Shown: positions 23,804-35,010 of the stretch, piece by piece
Layout of the letters: each line of letters starts with the position of its first letter
Numbering within the stretch: the stretch's first letter is position 1
Source of the DNA: Fragum whitleyi
Taxonomy: Eukaryota; Mollusca; Bivalvia; Cardiida; Cardiidae
Direction: 5' to 3'
Length of the DNA: 64,000 bases
NCBI GenBank assembly: GCA_948146395.1
Contig: OX411543.1
Coordinates: forward strand, 65,297,474 to 65,361,473
The notes under the pieces: generated by a model
The model's database searches: none
Told to the model about the DNA's origin: nothing
What the model saw: the letters and a program-made list of their open reading frames with translations, nothing else
Translations under genes and position numbers: made by a program

Positions 23804-23908
23804 GACTTACATTTTTTATCCAAGATCTAAAAATTGAGCGTAGGCACCTGTAGCATCGACTTACATTTTTTATCAAGGATCTAAAAATTGAGCGTAGGCA
23901 CCTGTAGG
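23804..23908 (+). repeat. Two-copy tandem repeat of ~55 bp
   Basis: CGACTTACATTTTTTATC ... GAGCGTAGGCACCTGTAG occurs twice in direct succession, nearly identical, so the duplication is recent. Confidence 0.85.
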
Positions 23909-24005
23909 CAGTGCCATTGTTACAAGTTCAACATTTCTAGACGTTGCTTGTCATCATGTGACAACTGTTCCCTTCTATGACACTGACAGCAGCATTACTT
24001 TTCAG

Positions 24006-24111
24006 TTCTACGTCAACTGGGTGTAGAAAATGTTAGCCGGTCAGATAGCTGCAGGTCCTTGGCAGCATTGGCAGAGAAAATTGACAGAACAATTCCCCTG
24101 GAGGATCAAAG
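24006..24111 (+). CDS. SHB-like adapter, linker exon before the SH2 domain
   Basis: The acceptor TTACTTTTCAG ends at 24005 and the donor CAAAG|GTGAGC follows 24111. The 106 bp enter in phase 1 and leave in phase 2. They encode RQLGVENVSRSDSCRSLAAL followed by AEKIDRTIPLEDQR, a short amphipathic segment that directly precedes the SH2 domain. It joins S-P-H-Y at 27957. I recognise no motif in it; the assignment rests on phase continuity and position. Confidence 0.82.
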
Positions 24112-24197
24112 GTGAGCAGTACAAATATCTATGTACCATACATCATACATGATAGGGCTTGCCAGTCATTAAATTGATTGATAAATCAATGGGTCAG

Positions 24198-24256
24198 CCC
24201 AAAACAGTTGTAACTGCCAATATATTTATAGGCAGTTACAACTGTTTCACATCGAG
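24198..24256. mobile_element. Short foldback element (AACAGTTGTAACTGCC)
   Basis: AAACAGTTGTAACTGCC and GGCAGTTACAACTGTTT pair around ATATATTTATA. A sister copy is at 33478-33530, and half of one lies at 26500-26516. Confidence 0.75.
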
Positions 24257-24499
24257 CCATCAAAATGAAATCATTTCTTCAGACCATAAATTAATGTTTG
24301 ATAAACACACAGTACTGCCATTTTATTTTATCTTGTAAAGGATAAAAGAAATATAAATGAATATAAGTTAATAAGATCCTGCTAGATCAAACCGCCAGGT
24401 CGGTCAACATTTTAGTGTTTTTTTCAATGAGGCATAAAAAATTTCAGTTGATGGGGTATTTTGATAGGTCGGTCGGGAAATTGGAAACAAAACATGTTT

Positions 24500-25140
24500 T
24501 TTTAGGCCTAAGGAGCATGACATGAAATTCTTCATATAGGTAGGTTCATTTAATGAAGCTACATGGCAAATTTCTAGGCTGCCCTCCTTCTAGTTACAGA
24601 TGAGGAATTTTAAAATTTCACGCCTTGATTCTATATAAAATAGGAAGGGCCTGGGCGGAAGCCAAATTTGACCTAAGGTGCATGATATGTACAAACAAAA
24701 TAAAGGTCAACAAGTTCAAATTACATACTGAATATGAAAGCTTCGCTGCCTCCTAGTTTCAGAGAAGAAGGTTCTTTTATGTTTCTATGTAAAACAGGAT
24801 GCCCCCAGGTATAGCCCAAATTTCAACCCAGGGGCATTATATGAACAATCTTGGTAGAGTTCCACTAGATGATGTTACATACCAAATATGAAAGCTATGT
24901 GCCTTCTTGTTTCAGAGAAGATTTTTTAAGATTTAAGGTCTTTGATGTAAAATGGGTTGCGCCCATGCATAGCAAACATGACCCAAGTGGCATAATGGTT
25001 TGAACAAACTTGATAAAGGGGTACATAAGATGATGCTACATACCATCCAAACATGAAAGCTGTCAGCCTTCTGGTTTCCAAGATAAAATAAAATGGCTGT
25101 ACAGATTTATATTATTATGTAGTAGTGTTAAGATTTGTTT
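24500..25140. repeat. Degenerate tandem units of ~140 bp
   Basis: The phrases ATATGAAAGCT, CTTCTNGTTTCAGAG and GACCCAAGGTGCAT-like recur about four times (24540, 24735, 24890, 25050). It looks like the worn-out internal array of a Helitron-like element. Confidence 0.5.
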
Positions 25141-25852
25141 CATTTTTTTTAAAAAGGCAATTTTTGCTAAAATATTGAAATAACGAGTGTCTTTATTAAA
25201 TGTTTATTCTATTCCCTTCGGAAAAATTTTGTGATATTGCAAAACTAATGGATTCTTGACTTATAAAGATGTTTATTTAAAAGATATGTGTCTATTGGCT
25301 CATTCACATGTTGTGAAATACGTTTGTATTTTATTTGTGAGATGGTTTGCCTAGTTGAAGTTTCAGAGCATATAGAGTCATCTGTTAAGATTAGCCCATT
25401 AGTTTAACCCATTTCCAAATGACAAATTTTGGACCAACTTTTTTAATGAAAATTATTGTTGAAAGGGTGTTAGAATTAGTGTCTAATATGGGAGCTATTT
25501 TATAAGCAATGTGATAGAACAAAAATACAATGAAATAGACTAGATACCCTATACAGCACTTTAAAAGTGAGCAATGGCACACTGTTGTTTCATGTTAAAT
25601 GATTACATTTTTTTTGGTCCACCAAGATACATGCAAGAGTTGTTTTATTTCTAAATTAAAAAAAAATTGAGTATACAGCTTATTTTAAAAGTTGCACAAG
25701 GTAGTTCCATAGGAAATCTCTTTCATTATGGAGAAATAATTTATCTTTGCTCTATGATATTAAATTATTAGATATGAAGATGCTATTTGTTGATTTCATG
25801 AAGATATGATTTTAAAATCTGATCTCACTTGTGTGATTCAAGTATACATACC

Positions 25853-25925
25853 TAGGGTCAGCACAACACTATTGTAAATGCTTATAAATTTATAAGAACT
25901 TACAATAGTGTTGCACTGACCCCTC
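25853..25925. mobile_element. Short foldback element (GGGTCAGCACAACACTATTGTAA)
   Basis: GGGTCAGCACAACACTATTG pairs with CAATAGTGTTGCACTGACCC around ATAAATTTATAA. Relatives: 21759-21822 and 18805-18880. Confidence 0.8.
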
Positions 25926-26531
25926 AGTACAGCGTGAATTGGTTTTTAGTTTCATAATTCAATAAAATCATCAAATACTCTCTTCATCTATTAACTAAAT
26001 TTTCTCCTTTCCCACATTTTTGTTCTATTATCCAGGCAACCTGTCTAAATGACAATAAAATTGACAGAGGACTGAATCTCAATTTGTAAAAACTGCAAGA
26101 TTCCTAAAACAAGAAAAATCATGTTATTCTGAAAAGAATTTGATGCCTTGTATCCTTTAACATATTTTAACACAAACCAGATTTCTATTTAATTAAGGCA
26201 ATATTTAAAGAAATGTTTTGAACAATATTTTGTTCTTTCTTCAGAATTACAATGCACATTGAATTTACGGTTAAAATTTGTTGAATTTGGATTAGTCTTA
26301 GATTGTTTGTTTTCAATTATCTGGGTAAGATAGCGAAATCACCAAGTGATGCCATCTAGGGACGTTTTTCTGGATAATGGATCTATTATTTTTGAGACTC
26401 AACCAGAGACCTGAGTTCGACAACTGCTAGACCCAGTCTCCTTTTCAAATAATGATAATGATAGAATTTCAAGATGATCCATTTTGAATCTAGCACAAAA
26501 CAGTTGTAACTGCCTCCAATTTTTATATATT

Positions 26532-27906
26532 GTGCTCCCCGAAGGGAGAGCATATAGCCGCCGCTTTGTCTGTCCGTCCGTCCGTATGTCCGTAATTCCG
26601 TCCGTCCGTCCGTCCCCACCTATTTCTCCATAACCCCTGGGCCAAATTGAATGAAACTTACCATGTGATCTCCCTATGATATAGTGATGATGTATCTGTG
26701 ACGGTTTTTGGATTTGAGGCCTCGTCACGGGAAAAGGGGACTTAGGGTAAAAAACAGTTTTTCCCAAATTTCTCCTAGTCTAACAGTCAGAATTTAGTGA
26801 AATTTCATATTTGAGTAGCAAATCAGATGCCCTTTACTATAAATAATTTGAAATTAACGTAAAAAAATATATATCATGGAAAAAGGGGGCTTAATGTTTG
26901 TTACCTTTACGTTAGCGCGTAAAATACAGTTATTCTTTCATTTCTCCTAGTCTTATGCTCAGAATTTGATGAAATTTCACATTTGAGTAGCAAATCAGAT
27001 GCTCTTTACCCTAAACTATTTGAAATTTGTGTCTAAAAATATGTCATGCAAAAAGGGGGTTTAATGTTTGTTACCTTTATGTTAGAGATAAGATAACAGC
27101 TGATTTGAGTCTTTGAAATCTGACCATAGCGCATATTCCCTAAAGTATAATAGCTATCAACTTGAAACTTTATGGGTGGATAGATCTTATGGAGGAGAAG
27201 TGCAGTGCACAAGAACTACAACTCTTGCTTGCATTTTTTTGGAGTTATTGCCCTTTGTTATTTTGATACTTAGATTATGTCTGGAGCATATCTCCTAAAG
27301 TATGATAGCTATCAACTTGAAACTTTATGGGTGGATAGATCTCATGGAGGAGAAGTGCTATGCCCAAGGACTACAACTCTTGCTTGCATAATTTTGGAGT
27401 TATTGCCCTTTGTTATTTTTGATACTTAGATTATATCTGGAGCATATCCCCTTAAGTATATTAGCTATCAACTTGAAACTTTATGGATGGGTAGATCTCA
27501 TGGAGGAGAAGTGCAGTGCACAAGAACTACAACTTTTACTTGCATAATTTTGGAGTTATTGCCCTTAGTTATTTTTGATACTTAGATTTTGTCTGGAGCA
27601 TAACTCCTAAAGTATAATAGCTATCAACTTGAAATTTTATGGGTGGATAGATCTCGTGGAGGAGAAGTGCAATACACCAGAACTGTAACTCTTGCTTGCA
27701 TAATTTTGGAGTTATTACCGTTTGTTATTTTTAATACTTAGATTTAATAGGAGGTAAATCTCTGACAGTACAAAAGAATCTTTATTCAATTAGGCTTCAG
27801 TTTACTATCAAGCTTTTCTGGCGGGGGATGTCCATGTCCAACATGGCTCTTGTTTTTGTGACAATGCCTTAGTCGGGGAGCATAATCCGTCTCTGACGGC
27901 TCTTGT
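26532..27906 (+). mobile_element. Helitron/Helentron-like element, family C copy 1
   Basis: Head TGCTCCCCGAAGGGAGAGCA is a hairpin, followed by a GTCCGTCC microsatellite. Two related ~190-bp blocks follow (TTTCTCCTAGTCT twice). About four tandem ~156-bp units come next (CTGGAGCATATCTCCTAAAG at 27281, 27437, 27593). The tail has the inverted head TCGGGGAGCATAA, hairpin CCGTCTCTGACGG and CTCTTGTT. It ends about 50 bp before the SH2 exon acceptor. Confidence 0.87.
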
Positions 27907-27956
27907 TATAGATAGTTACAAATGATTTGCCCTAAGTCATTGTTCCTTTCCAACAG

Positions 27957-28118
27957 CCCGCATTATATTACTGTTAAAAATTCTTATCTTTATGGTAGCT
28001 TTTTCCATGGTAGTATTAAACGTTCCGATGCTGAGAGGATGTTGTGTGTGTTTAAAGATGGCAGTTACTTGATACGCAGAAGTGAATCCAACAGAAAAGA
28101 TTTTTCCCTTACTCTAAA
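27957..28118 (+). CDS. SH2 domain, first half (SHB-like adapter)
   Basis: The acceptor CCTTTCCAACAG ends at 27956 and the donor AA|GTAAGTC follows 28118. The 162 bp encode the N-terminal half of an SH2 domain. FFHGSIKRSDAERML is the start of the domain (usually W-Y/F-H-G). GSYLIRRSESNRKDFSLTLK is strand B with the phosphotyrosine-binding Arg (the R of the FLVRES motif, here YLIRRSE) and strand C. The pattern HGxIxRxDAExLL...SYLxRxSExxxxDFSLxLK is very close to the SH2 of SHB/SHD/SHE/SHF. The intron interrupts the domain after the central strand. A Helitron-like element (family C) ends about 50 bp upstream of the acceptor. Confidence 0.94.
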
Positions 28119-28207
28119 GTAAGTCATTCATTATGCTTACTGGCATTTGAAAGAACTAAATGTAGATAATTACTTCATCAACTCTACTGGCCAGCAGAGA
28201 CAGTAAC

Positions 28208-28281
28208 ATCTTCTGTTTGCATTAAAGATTTGAGAAGACGTATTCATATGTCTGCTCAAATCTTTAATGCAAACTGAAGAT
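28208..28281. mobile_element. Foldback element with 27-bp arms
   Basis: ATCTTCTGTTTGCATTAAAG / CTTTAATGCAAACTGAAGAT pair almost perfectly around AGACGTATTCATATGTCT. Confidence 0.75.
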
Positions 28282-28714
28282 GCAAGATCTGCAAGTATGA
28301 GGTTATTGTACTTTAACAAAGGCTAGTGTGTTGAAATTATATTGCTCTCATAACAAAACAGTGGATATATAGTCAATATGACTAGTTACTACAAAGCCAC
28401 AAGACAAGCGACTGATAGATTTATAAAAAGAAATCCCCCGTATTACCAAAAAGAATCATGTGACCACATAAAATAAATTGAAGATTCTAATATTAACCTT
28501 GCCGCAATAAAACATTTCCAAAATTTTCCGAGTGATTGAGTGTCTATTTACAAGGAACATTGTATGCACCTAGATGTTTATTGCATACATTAAAATTATT
28601 TCTCAATGGAAATCATGCAAAGAAGAACATCAGAGATACTAAAAAAAAGTATTAATTCTAATGCCTATCAATTGAGGGTATCAACAAGCAAGGAAAGCCA
28701 TAATCAGTCTTTTT

Positions 28715-30429
28715 AGCTCACCTGAGCACATTGTGCTCAAGGTGAGCTTTTGTGATCTTTGAATGTGGGTTGTCTGTCATCCGGCGTCAACAATTTAAGT
28801 GTTTACACTCTAGAGGCCATAAATATGATCCAATCTTCTTTAAACTTAGTCAGAATGTTGGTCAGGTCGCAAGGATGAACTCTATTGAAAATGGGAAGGC
28901 TCCATGCCATATCACAGGAAAAGGGGCCTTATTGACAATTTTTTTGATTACACACTAGAGGCCACAAATATGTCCCAATCTTCATGAAACTTGGTCAGAA
29001 TGTTGGGCAAGTCACAAGGGTGAACCCTATCGAAAATGGGAAGGATCCATGCCATATCACAGGAAAAAGAGCCTTATTGACAATTTTCTTGTTTACACAC
29101 TAGAGGCCAAAAATGTGTCCCGATCTTCAAGAAACTTGGTCAGAATGTTGGCCAGATCACAAGGATGAACCCTATTGAAAATGGGAAGGATCCATGCAAT
29201 ATCAAGGGAAAAGGGGCCTTATTGACAATTTTCTTGTTTACACTCTAGAGGCCACAAATGTGTCCCAATCTTCATGAAACTTGGTCAGAATGTTGGCCAG
29301 ATCACAAGGATGAACCCTATTGAAAATGGGAAGGATCCATGCATTTTCATGGGAAAAGGGGCCTTATTGACAATTTTCTTGTTTACACACTAGAGGCCAA
29401 AAATGTGTCCCGATCTTCAAGAAACTTGGTCAGAATGTTGGCCAGATCACAAGGATGAACAATATTGAAAATGGGAAGGATCCATGCAATATCACAGGAA
29501 AAAGAGCCTTATTGACAATTTTCTTGTTTACACACTAGAGGCCACAAATATGTCCCAATCTTCATGAAACTTGGTCAGAATGTTGGGCAAGTCACAAGGG
29601 TGAACCCTATCGAAAATGGGAAGGATCCATGCCATATCACAGGAAAAAGAGCCTTATTGACAATTTTCTTGTTTACACACTAGAGGCCAAAAATGTGTCC
29701 CGATCTTCAAGAAACTTGGTCAGAATGTTGGCCAGATCACAAGGATGAACCCTATTGAAAATGGGAAGGATCCATGCAATATCAAGGGAAAAGGGGCCTT
29801 ATTGACAATTTTCTTGTTTACACTCTAGAGGCCACAAATGCGTCCCAATCTTCAAGAAACTTGGTCAGAATGTTGGCCAGATCACAAGGATGAACCCTAT
29901 TGAAAATGGGAAGGATCCATGCATTTTCATGGGAAAAGGGGCCTTATTGACAATTTTCTTGTTTACACACTAGAGGCCAAAAATGTGTCCCGATCTTCAA
30001 GAAACTTGGTCAGAATGTTGGCCAGATCACAAGGATGAACCCTATTGAAAATGGGAATGATCCATGCATTTTCCCGGGAAAAGGGGCCTTAATGACAATT
30101 TTCTTGTTTACACACTAGAGGCCACAAATGTGTCCCAATCTCCATGAAACTTGGTCAGAATGTTGGCCAGATCACAAGGATGAACCCTATTGAAAATGGG
30201 AAGGATTCATACCTTATCATATGAAAAGAGGCCTTAGTGACAATTCACTTGTTATAACTCTTAGAGTCCACATATATGGCTCAATCTTCATGAAACAATG
30301 TTCATTAAACTTGTTTTTTATGTAGAAATAAATATCTCCTTTAAGACATCTGACTATATAATGGATGTGATGTCTGAGGGGTCAAAGAGACTCAGGTGAG
30401 CAATCTAGAACCATATTGGTCCTCTTGTT
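28715..30429 (+). mobile_element. Helitron/Helentron-like element, family B copy with large internal array
   Basis: Head hairpin AGCTCACCTGAGCACA...TGTGCTCAAGGTGAGCT. The internal 145-bp array is annotated separately. The tail is GACTCAGGTGAGCAATCTAG, then ACCATATTGGT (hairpin) and CCTCTTGTT. Head CACCTGAG and tail CTCAGGTG are inverted copies. Confidence 0.88.
28811..30260 (+). repeat. 145-bp tandem array, ten units, with a 580-bp higher-order period
   Basis: The marker TAGAGGCCA recurs every 145 bp (28956, 29101, 29246, 29391, 29536, 29681, 29826, 29971, 30116). Variants repeat every four units: CCCTATCGAAAATGGG at 28956 and 29536, GCAATATCAAGGG in the 29101 and 29681 units, CACTCTAGAGG at the start of the 29246 and 29826 units. 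A four-unit block has therefore been duplicated as a whole. Confidence 0.92.
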
Positions 30430-30877
30430 AAAATCAAGCTTAGAAAATCTATTTTTTCATAAAATTAAGATTGTTTTAATTTTCAAAGCTTAGAGGCATT
30501 ATAAGGCTAAAGCCTTTCACATACATGAGTGGTCAACCTGAACTTTCTGTGACACCACAAAGGGTTTTTGAGGAAACATCAATTAAATACATATTCAATC
30601 AAAATTTTGTTTCTAATTTGAAACCAAAAAATGTATTAAACAAACATTTACTTTGACGACAAATTTTTGGTGGTCCCATAAGTGGTGACTTAATACTTAT
30701 TTCACTGTACTCTTCTTTCAAAATTCAAATTTTTGAAGCCTTCCACTATATCTTGTTGCATGGGTTGCAATTGACCTGATAAGTTTCTATGGTTGGTAGC
30801 TATCCTAATGAAGTTTGTATTGGTGTATTCTCAAAACTGGGCTAGGGAATCTATATACTGGTAAGAATATAGATTTC

Positions 30878-31060
30878 ATGTTATAGTCCTGGATTCGACT
30901 CCTGATTGCTGCTCTCATGCTTTGTGACTATTTGTCTTAATCGAATGGGTTTATAATGGTTGACCAATGTGGGATAGCAGCTATAGGCTAGGAAGGGATG
31001 TAATAGTAGCACTGGTGTGAGAAATACCTGGAATCCATTGTTAGTAAATTGGATATGACT
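30878..31060. repeat. Dispersed repeat, possibly SINE-like
   Basis: TGGATTCGACTCC looks like a B box; the segment CCAATGTGGGATAG...GAGAAATACC is shared with 317-425. No A box can be placed with confidence. Confidence 0.35.
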
Positions 31061-31228
31061 GACAAAATTATGGTTGATAATTGATAATGCCCCCACACTG
31101 ATAGACCAGATGCATAATTGTTTAGCCTGTCTGTGAATCTGTTTGTTTGTTACTCTGTTTGTCTAAAAAAAGACTTTAACATTGGCTATAACCTTTGAAT
31201 GGTAAGTAATAGAGTGCTTTATTTTCAG

Positions 31229-31409
31229 GGGCTGGAATGGAATTCCAATGCATATGAAAATAACGTCCAAACAAGATGGAACTTACGTCCTTGGTGAAAA
31301 CAGTCCGCCATTTAAAACAATTCCAGAGATGGTGGAATATTATACGAGACATGAGTTACCTGTTCAAGATGCAGAGAGAATTTGTTTGTTATATCCTATA
31401 CCATCATGA
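31229..31409 (+). CDS. SH2 domain, second half and C-terminus (SHB-like adapter)
   Basis: The acceptor TTATTTTCAG ends at 31228; TGA is at 31407-31409. The 60 codons give MHMKITSKQDGTYVLGENSP, then PFKTIPEMVEYYTRHELPVQ and a final ICLLYPIPS. This is the second half of the SH2 domain: His of strand D, YVLGENSPPF as in Shb-family SH2 domains, the helix B segment IPEMVEYY, and the typical ending ...LLYP near the C-terminus. The domain ends a few residues before the stop, as in vertebrate SHB. Both the sequence and the very C-terminal placement set this family apart from SRC, GRB2 or SHC-type SH2 proteins. Confidence 0.95.
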
Positions 31410-31500
31410 AAATTGTCTTTGTGTTTTTGTATAATAATGTATTGTTCAAATGTTTTAACTTAACCCTTGTCATGCTGAATAAAAACCTTTACAAAATTGC
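31410..31500 (+). terminator. Probable 3' UTR and polyadenylation signal of the SHB-like gene
   Basis: After the stop the DNA is AT-rich and non-coding. The first AATAAA on the + strand is at 31478-31483, about 70 bp downstream. It lies inside the left end of a TIR MITE (31461-31702), so the mobile element may supply the signal. Use of this site is inferred; the true cleavage site could lie further right. Confidence 0.4.
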
Positions 31501-31702
31501 CATAAAATCAAAGTACTGAAAGCACTGATTCATAATAATTGGGAATTGGCATTTATTTTGGAAATCTAATTTTCAATCTTCTATGGTTTGAAAAAAATCA
31601 GGTGGTATAGACCAAGATCAGGCTGCATATATGTGTAGGCTGATCTTCGTCTTTACTTCCTGTCAAAAGAGGAATATTCAGGATTCAGCATAACAAGGGT
31701 AA
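31461..31702. mobile_element. TIR MITE (ACCCTTGTCATGCTGAA ends), copy 3, just after the SHB-like stop
   Basis: Left end TTAACCCTTGTCATGCTGAA, right end TTCAGCATAACAAGGGT. It starts about 50 bp after the stop codon and carries AATAAA at 31478-31483. Confidence 0.83.
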
Positions 31703-32814
31703 AGCAAATTGACTGTTTAATTCTTTCATATCAAATATACTGACAAGCTTTGGGAAAAACTTTGGTGAGATTAGTTAGTCAAATTCTCTTAAATGCAACT
31801 CTGATATATCTGATAAAAAATGAAATGGATCAAAATATTTATTTCAAAAAACAACGAGTTAGCTGCATTTACAATGTTTAAGTCAACAGAAAGAAAGTGG
31901 TAAGACTTCAGGCGTCATAATTCCAGTCAAAAGGATTTGTCAATTGTTTCTTATATTAACAGAGGCAATTATGTTGTCAATTTAAAAATAGTTTGTATGT
32001 TCAGTGTTATCCAATTGCAAGGGACCAAAGATTTTGTTTTATATATGTGTAAGTTTTCCAAATGTGATAAAGTTGATAATCATTTATGTAGATTTTTATA
32101 TGTCGCAAAAGGTAGATGTATATTGCTCTCTTCTTCTCCACCTGTCTATGCAGGTCCATTCTTGTTAATACTCTTGTTCCTAAGTTGACGGCAAGCTTCG
32201 CGTGTTATTTTGACTGAATTATCCTCATCTCATGACCATGCAAATATTGTAACTTTTTTGTGATAAAATGATATGCTACAAAAATGGGCCTTCATATAAA
32301 ATGCCTTATAAACATAACCCCTTCAACAACTAAGCTTTGAATGAATCTTTCACAGAATGTAGAATTATGTGGCCATGCCTATATTTGTAATTTTATGATA
32401 TCATTCTGCTTCATGGAAAAGCCCCATTCCTGTAAAATCCTTATTTATACAATTCCTCTTCCATTTTGATGGGTTTGCATTAAAATTTCACAGAATGTTT
32501 TTCATCTTTTGAAAATGCACATATTTTAATCATGTTTAAAGAGAATGCCTTGTATGGAAAATAGGCCCACATATGTTGCATTTGTTTATGTGTCCATTAT
32601 ATATAGACGATAATCATTGGCTTCAGCGAAAGATCTGATTTATATTTCTTTGAGTGAACAACATAAGCTATATTTTCACAAGTGGCAAGTGCTGTTGCTC
32701 ACACAATTAAATATCAATTGATCTTACTTGTAAAACAGATAATAATTCTATTTTATTGTATTATTTGATTTAATCAATCATTCATCTACCTTATGTAAAG
32801 ACTTTTCCTCTTTT
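31703..32814. other. Intergenic AT-rich stretch, no gene
   Basis: No exon, hairpin or RNA gene was seen. ATGAATCTTTCACAGAATGT and AAAATTTCACAGAATGTTTT suggest worn internal units of a Helitron-like element. Confidence 0.4.
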
Positions 32815-33121
32815 TATGCTCTGCATTGATAGAATTGGGAGCATATTGTTTTTGACCTGTCTGTTTGTCTACTTGTCCATATATCTGTTTGTCCCCATAA
32901 AACTTCAACATTGACCATACCTTTTAATTGGCAAGGGATAGAGCCTTCATATTTCACATGATGATTGCTTGGTAGCAGACCGTTCTTCTCAATTTTAAAT
33001 GTCAAATTTATGGAAATTTAGACTGCTTTTTGAATTACGTATTGAGACAGAACTGAATAAAGGTTTGCTGTATACTACCTTATTGTATCAAACTACTGTA
33101 TGGCAGGGCACATCTTGTTTT
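32815..33121 (+). mobile_element. Family D element copy
   Basis: Head TATGCTCTGCATTGATAGAA then GGGAGCATATTGTTTTTG, a GTCTGTTTGTC microsatellite, body CTTCATATTTCACATGATGA, tail GGCAGGGCACATCTTGTTTT. Confidence 0.6.
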
Positions 33122-33477
33122 CCTTATGTACTCTTTAGTTCTTAAATATACATTTCAACAAGAATTTTAGAAGTTCCAATTGGTACAAAAGTATTTTAAA
33201 ATGTGTTTAAACTGTCAAATGAATAACTTTATTTTCAGTTTTATACATAAAAATAATCAGTTAGAGAATGTTACTATGATCTTTGTTCCAAATCAGACAT
33301 CCATGTGATTTAATGCCATGTGCCATTTGAAATGTACTAAGTGCTCATTTGTAACTAGTATACTGCAACTATTGTCTCCTTTAAGAGGTATGAATCAGTT
33401 TAATTGACCTTGCATTGACCTATGTTAATTAGATGAATAAAGGCAAGTCCCACACAGCAGTGCTCATTGATTTATCA

Positions 33478-33530
33478 GTGCAAAATAGTTGTTACTACCT
33501 ATAAACATTTAGGCAGTTACAACTGTTACA
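33478..33530. mobile_element. Short foldback element (AACAGTTGTAACTGCC), second copy
   Basis: AAATAGTTGTTACTACCTAT pairs with AGGCAGTTACAACTGTT; sister of 24198-24256. Confidence 0.7.
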
Positions 33531-33565
33531 CACTTATCCATCCACATGGTTTTATTAGTATAATA

Positions 33566-33660
33566 TAGACCCGCAATTTAGAGTGAGTGATCAAAGGTCA
33601 ATTTTGCCTAAACAGGTATAGACAAAATTGACCTTTGATCACTCACTAAAACCTATGGAT
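33566..33660. mobile_element. Foldback element (GAGTGATCAAAGGTCAATTTT)
   Basis: TATAGACCCGCAATTTAGAG then GTGATCAAAGGTCAATTTTG, mirrored by AAAATTGACCTTTGATCAC. Relatives at 39601-39660 and the half copy 44087-44121. Confidence 0.8.
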
Positions 33661-34326
33661 CTATACTACTATCCAGTATCAAATGATATTAGTATAATTT
33701 AAAATTTGATCAAGTATGTCAGTTATTGATATTCAAATAACTTTTTCACAAAGGTTTATCTCCGGTCAAATAAACTTAACTATAGCTTACCATTCAATAT
33801 TTACAGAGGAAATGGCCAAATTCCACATTTCAGCAACATTGGTTGAAATTTCTAAATCTTGGCTTTTGTATCTCTTTTGACCACTAAGTTATAGTGTGTT
33901 TCCAATCTGTATGCCTGTCCATGGCTCCTGTATTTTTCATTGATTCAAATATCTCGAATCGGAGCCAAATGAGCATAGTGGTTCTCAGGCCACCATGAGC
34001 CTCTTGTTTTTAAACAAATTCTTAATTCAGTAGGGTTCAACAGAGATGGTCATTCAGACAAGATACCAATGAAGAAATTTCAACCAGAATTGCTCAACTT
34101 CTGTCCACAATAATAAGTAAGAAGTTTGAAGGGTAGGTAAAGATAAAACTGTACATCTGTGAATGCTGATATTATAGTCTTTTGCTGTTTGCCTTTACTG
34201 CCTGCCTTCTACTCATTTCAGTGGGAAAAAACTAAGGTCAGACTAGTATTAATGTCACAGAATATTGGCAATACAAAAGTTCAGCACAATGACGGTTTGT
34301 AAAAGATTTGAGGTTCCTGTAATTAA

Positions 34327-34412
34327 CATATTGAGGGTTTAGTGCAAGACTGTACTAAGTGTATATACAGTGTATATACACTTAGTACAGTCTGACACTA
34401 AACCCTCAATAT
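34327..34412. mobile_element. Near-perfect foldback with ~40-bp arms
   Basis: ATATTGAGGGTTTAGTG...GACTGTACTAAGTGTATATA is mirrored by TATATACACTTAGTACAGTC...CACTAAACCCTCAATAT with a very short loop. The arms differ by about two bases, so it is young. Confidence 0.88.
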
Positions 34413-35010
34413 ATCTTATTGTATGGGCACTTACAATAGTTATGTTGTGACCCATTGATTTGTTTACCAGTTTTGCCAAATTTCATCCCGGTTACCTTTA
34501 CAGGCAGAGCCCTCTTATAATGTATGTCTTAAATTTAGAAAATTAAATATGTTTGACAGTTGGTGATTTACCATCCGTGTTTCATTTGTATACAGTTAGA
34601 ATGAATATTTGTTAAGAATAATCATTATGATTCTATGTGATCATTGTTTTAATTAATACTTCTGTCATTTTAATTAAATCCTACTATTATTAATTGATTA
34701 CTTGTTTATTTTCAGTTATTTTGTGCTACTTTTCTATTTATTTTAACATGGTATAACATCTGGAAGCTTCCTGAAACCAAAATCTTTGAAAATCTTCTCC
34801 CAAACTGTTTGACCAATTACATGAAACTTGGCATGAATGTGACTTTGGTGACACTTCTCTTAAAATACAGTATTCATGAAATTTTAATTGGCTGATAAAT
34901 ATTGGCGTAGCATGGTAGAAACAATTTTCATATTGGAAAAGTTGGTGTCTTTTCAAAGGGTGCTTTTTCAATTTTAGAGTCTTCATCTCTGGTAATAAAA
35001 TCTTGATTTT

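Larger units (their letters stand above)
6370..31409 (+). other. Gene span: SHB/SHD/SHE/SHF-type SH2 adapter, 5' incomplete
   Basis: Seven exons (6370-6529, 18087-18198, 20047-20163, 21852-22685, 24006-24111, 27957-28118, 31229-31409) join with matching phases (0,1,1,1,2,2) into one open frame of 556 codons plus stop. The order, Tyr/Pro-rich spacer then an SH2 domain at the extreme C-terminus, is that of the Shb adapter family. Those cytosolic proteins bind activated receptor tyrosine kinases through the SH2 domain and recruit further SH2/SH3 proteins through their phosphotyrosines and prolines. The family call rests on the SH2 sequence; which of the vertebrate paralogues is closest cannot be told, and a mollusc probably has a single pro-orthologue. 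The first exon here starts with one base finishing a codon, so at least one upstream exon exists. I found no convincing start exon in 1-6369. Confidence 0.88.

Noticed and set aside
26399..26767. 122-codon open frame on the - strand with GRTDGITDIRTDGQT
   Set aside because: Reverse reading of the GTCCGTCC microsatellite at the head of a family C element; the other copy at 36 kb lacks the frame.
28811..30260. CRISPR-like array of regular repeats
   Set aside because: Repeats are 145 bp with no unique spacers and lie in animal DNA inside a mobile element; it is a tandem satellite.
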